Origin: Pardosa pseudoannulata | Lineage: Eukaryota; Arthropoda; Arachnida; Araneae; Lycosidae | DNA length: 64,000 nucleotides | Direction: 5' to 3' | NCBI GenBank assembly: GCA_032207245.1 | Contig: CM063498.1 | Span: 59,613,198-59,677,197 of the forward strand | Notes under the pieces: model-generated | Database searches by the model: none | What the model saw: only the letters and a program-made list of their open reading frames with translations | What the model was told of the DNA's origin: nothing | Position numbers and translations under genes: made by a program | Shown: in pieces, positions 61,861 through 64,000 of the stretch | How the letters are laid out: every line of letters begins with the position of its first letter | How positions within the stretch are numbered: the stretch's first letter is position 1

Positions 61861-63370
61861 CGGAGGATTTGTAATTTTTAAATAATGGTCTCATCATAAT
61901 GCTTAAAAGCAGCTGAAATGCTACAGTATATTTTGCAAAAAATTTTTCCAGGTGTTTATATATCGCTTTTTTCGTTTCTTTTTAAGGGGCCTTTGGAAAG
62001 TTTCTTTTTGGTTGACTCTCAGACTATTGAAATACAGTGAATAGTGAATGGTATTTGAATTACACACAGAGTCCCGCTATACTTTGTCCTGAAGAAACAC
62101 ATCAGTTTTCGTGGCCGAACATAATCTTTATTTCATGTAATAAAAAAAAAAAGACAAAATCCAGAGTCATCTTAATTGGACACTCTCTAACGCCAACATT
62201 TAGCGAGAGAGGACCAAATACAGTGTGGGGTTTAAGTGTCGTCGGAAAATGCTGAACCAACAGTTAATTGCATAAAGAGAGTAACTTTTGATTAGAGACA
62301 TCTGCCACAGTGTTGCGTTCAGGATGACTATTATTGCTGATCACTACAGATTTTTCGTGGGAGAGATATTACTTTCTTATTAAAATGCCAGCAATATCAT
62401 TTTTAACTTTGTGAATTAGAGAAAGAATTTCGGGGTTCGGCTGAGAGAATGAGAAACTTTCTAGTTCGAATTTGATGGCTGGGAAGATATGGTTAATATA
62501 AAGAGGAAAAAATAAGATTTAGAATAATGAAAGGGGAAAGGAGATAATTTTGGATAGACTTTAGGGGCTTAGATATTGATATTATTACACACACACACAT
62601 ATATACGTACATACATACACACACATACATATATATAAATTGAGAAAATTATGGATGAATATTGATTAAACTATTATGTCTATACCACCATAATTTTAGG
62701 ATCTAGAATCCATAATTTTGTCTTTGAAGGTTGGCAACACTGGTGCCAGTTCGGTTACACTCCCGTTCTTCGTTTACAATTCGATTTTCCTACCGGCTTT
62801 TACTAAAACGATGATGGAATTTATTCTATGTGATAATAAATGTTTTTATCTCATAATGTGCTTTGCTGCATGACAGAATTATTTAAATAAAATATCATTA
62901 TAGTTTTTAAGTAATTTATTACCAATTGTTACTTTATCAACATTTTTACCTTACAATGCAAAGTCTACAATAAATAATAATAGAAACAGTTTGAGAAAAT
63001 TCAAATGTCTGATAAATGATTTAACATAAGTTGAAAAAATTACAGATGAAAATTGATTACAAAATTTGAGACTAAAAATGTCAAAAATAAAATTAATATA
63101 AAAAGTTTTTTTTAAATCCCTTTTATCTAGAAAAAAAATGCTCTGAAAAGTGAAAAATAACTTTAAAACAGTGCATGTAAGAGAAATTGTGTGAAAACTC
63201 GTATTTGAAAATTGTAATGCTTTGCTTTAGAGATTGCTGGAAGCTCTTCTATAGGATAAGGGCTAGATGTTATGATGGGTTATGCGAGTAAAATTAAAAG
63301 CGGGTGGCACAGTTGGCGTCAGTTTCATAGTAACATATTTTCAATTCAGGTAAAATTGTAAATGGGAATA
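61861..63370. other. Intergenic sequence with CA/TA microsatellite
   Basis: Mixed-composition sequence without supported exons. Includes an (AC)/(ATAC) tract at about 62588-62636. The open frame at 62037-62255 has no recognisable content. Confidence 0.5.
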
Positions 63371-64000
63371 CAGTAGAACCTCGATTAACCGAGGTTTCTG
63401 ATAACCGAGTCAATAATGAAGTCTACTTTTTTTTCCCTTTCCAAAATGAGCTTGGAAAAAATGATAAGACATTTTAGTTCGTTGTCCGTGTTACAGGCAC
63501 TTCTTCCCCACATGATTGCCCAGGCATGGCAATTAGTTAATCCAGCTACAATTCATAAATCAGTAAACAAAATAATTGTTGAAAAGAGGAGACAGGGTGA
63601 ATCCCAGCAGACGGAAAACACACCTACACTTCTTGAGATCATCAATGGAATTGAAGGATGTGAGGAAGTTTTGGAAGAGGACATTTGCGAGTGGCTGGAC
63701 GTTGAAAATCAACATCTAAATTTTGAAATTCTCAATGACGAAGAAATCATACAAACCGTTAATCCTTCAACGGATATTAATAACGAAGAAAATGATGATG
63801 GGGACTTTAAGGATTCTACGACCATAAGTCATAGTGAAGGTGTTCAAGCATTGACAATTGCCTTAAAATATTTGGAGCAAAGAAACAATGCTACACCGAT
63901 GGATCTCCTGTTGCTCAAAAATTGGCGAGATAGGACTGCCCATGAGAGAAATTCTGAACTTTTGCAACGAAAGGTAACAGACTTTTTTAAAAGAATGCAA
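63371..64000 (+). mobile_element. pogo/Tigger-like element, transposase C-terminus, runs off window
   Basis: Begins after TA with CAGTAGAACCTCGATTAACC, the same 12-bp end as the element at 44.7 kb. From ATG 63512 a single frame stays open for 163 codons to the window end: MIAQAWQLVNPATIHKSVNK is the post-catalytic helix region of pogo transposases, followed by an acidic region, then LLLLKNWRDRTAHERNSELL and RKVTDFFKRM, the usual tail. The N-terminal DNA-binding and catalytic parts are absent between the end repeat and this frame, so this is an internally deleted copy. The right end lies beyond the window. Confidence 0.85.

Noticed and set aside
1..64000. CRISPR array, operon, phage or defence system
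   Set aside because: The window is intron-rich eukaryotic DNA; no regularly spaced repeats, ribosome binding sites or clustered prokaryotic genes are present.

Overview
The window is AT-rich eukaryotic DNA carrying two spliced protein-coding genes, both on the minus strand, in a background of decayed DNA transposons, short retroposons and AT microsatellites. Intron-rich genes with canonical GT-AG introns, plus the mixture of hAT, piggyBac, pogo, mariner, Merlin, jockey-like and tRNA-derived SINE relics, point to an arthropod. A chelicerate such as a spider is my best guess from the look of the jockey-type RNase H fragment; that is inference, not proof.

1-6425: no gene. This is the downstream flank, and probably part of the 3' untranslated region, of the first gene; it holds one hAT-type miniature element (4726-5203).

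6426-48124: a complete orthologue of Discs large homolog 5 (DLG5), a membrane-associated guanylate kinase scaffold. I placed 26 coding exons by splice sites. They total 6363 nt and close in frame to 2120 residues plus a stop. Domain order is CARD-like N-terminus, long coiled coil, PDZ1-PDZ2, a 636-residue serine-rich linker encoded by one exon, PDZ3, PDZ4, SH3, a basic HOOK segment and a degenerate guanylate kinase domain. The introns host at least nine mobile-element relics.

48125-56421: 5' flank of DLG5 (YY1-like motif, short upstream ORF), tRNA-derived SINE relics at 49.5-49.9 kb, poly(T)/poly(A) tracts, and a piggyBac-type miniature element with TTAA duplications (54422-54887).

56422-58797: a complete three-exon CDGSH iron-sulfur gene (CISD/mitoNEET family, 120 residues) with an N-terminal membrane anchor and an intact 3Cys-1His cluster motif.

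58798-64000: repeat-rich flank with a jockey-type RNase H relic, a mariner transposase relic, and, running off the window end, a pogo/Tigger-like element that still has at least 163 open codons of transposase C-terminus.

The two genes share no obvious pathway: DLG5 is a cortical polarity and junction scaffold, and CISD is an outer mitochondrial or ER membrane iron-sulfur protein. Nothing here resembles a prokaryotic operon, CRISPR array or defence island. The most original material is the set of small terminal-inverted-repeat elements, several of which I could not assign to a family.
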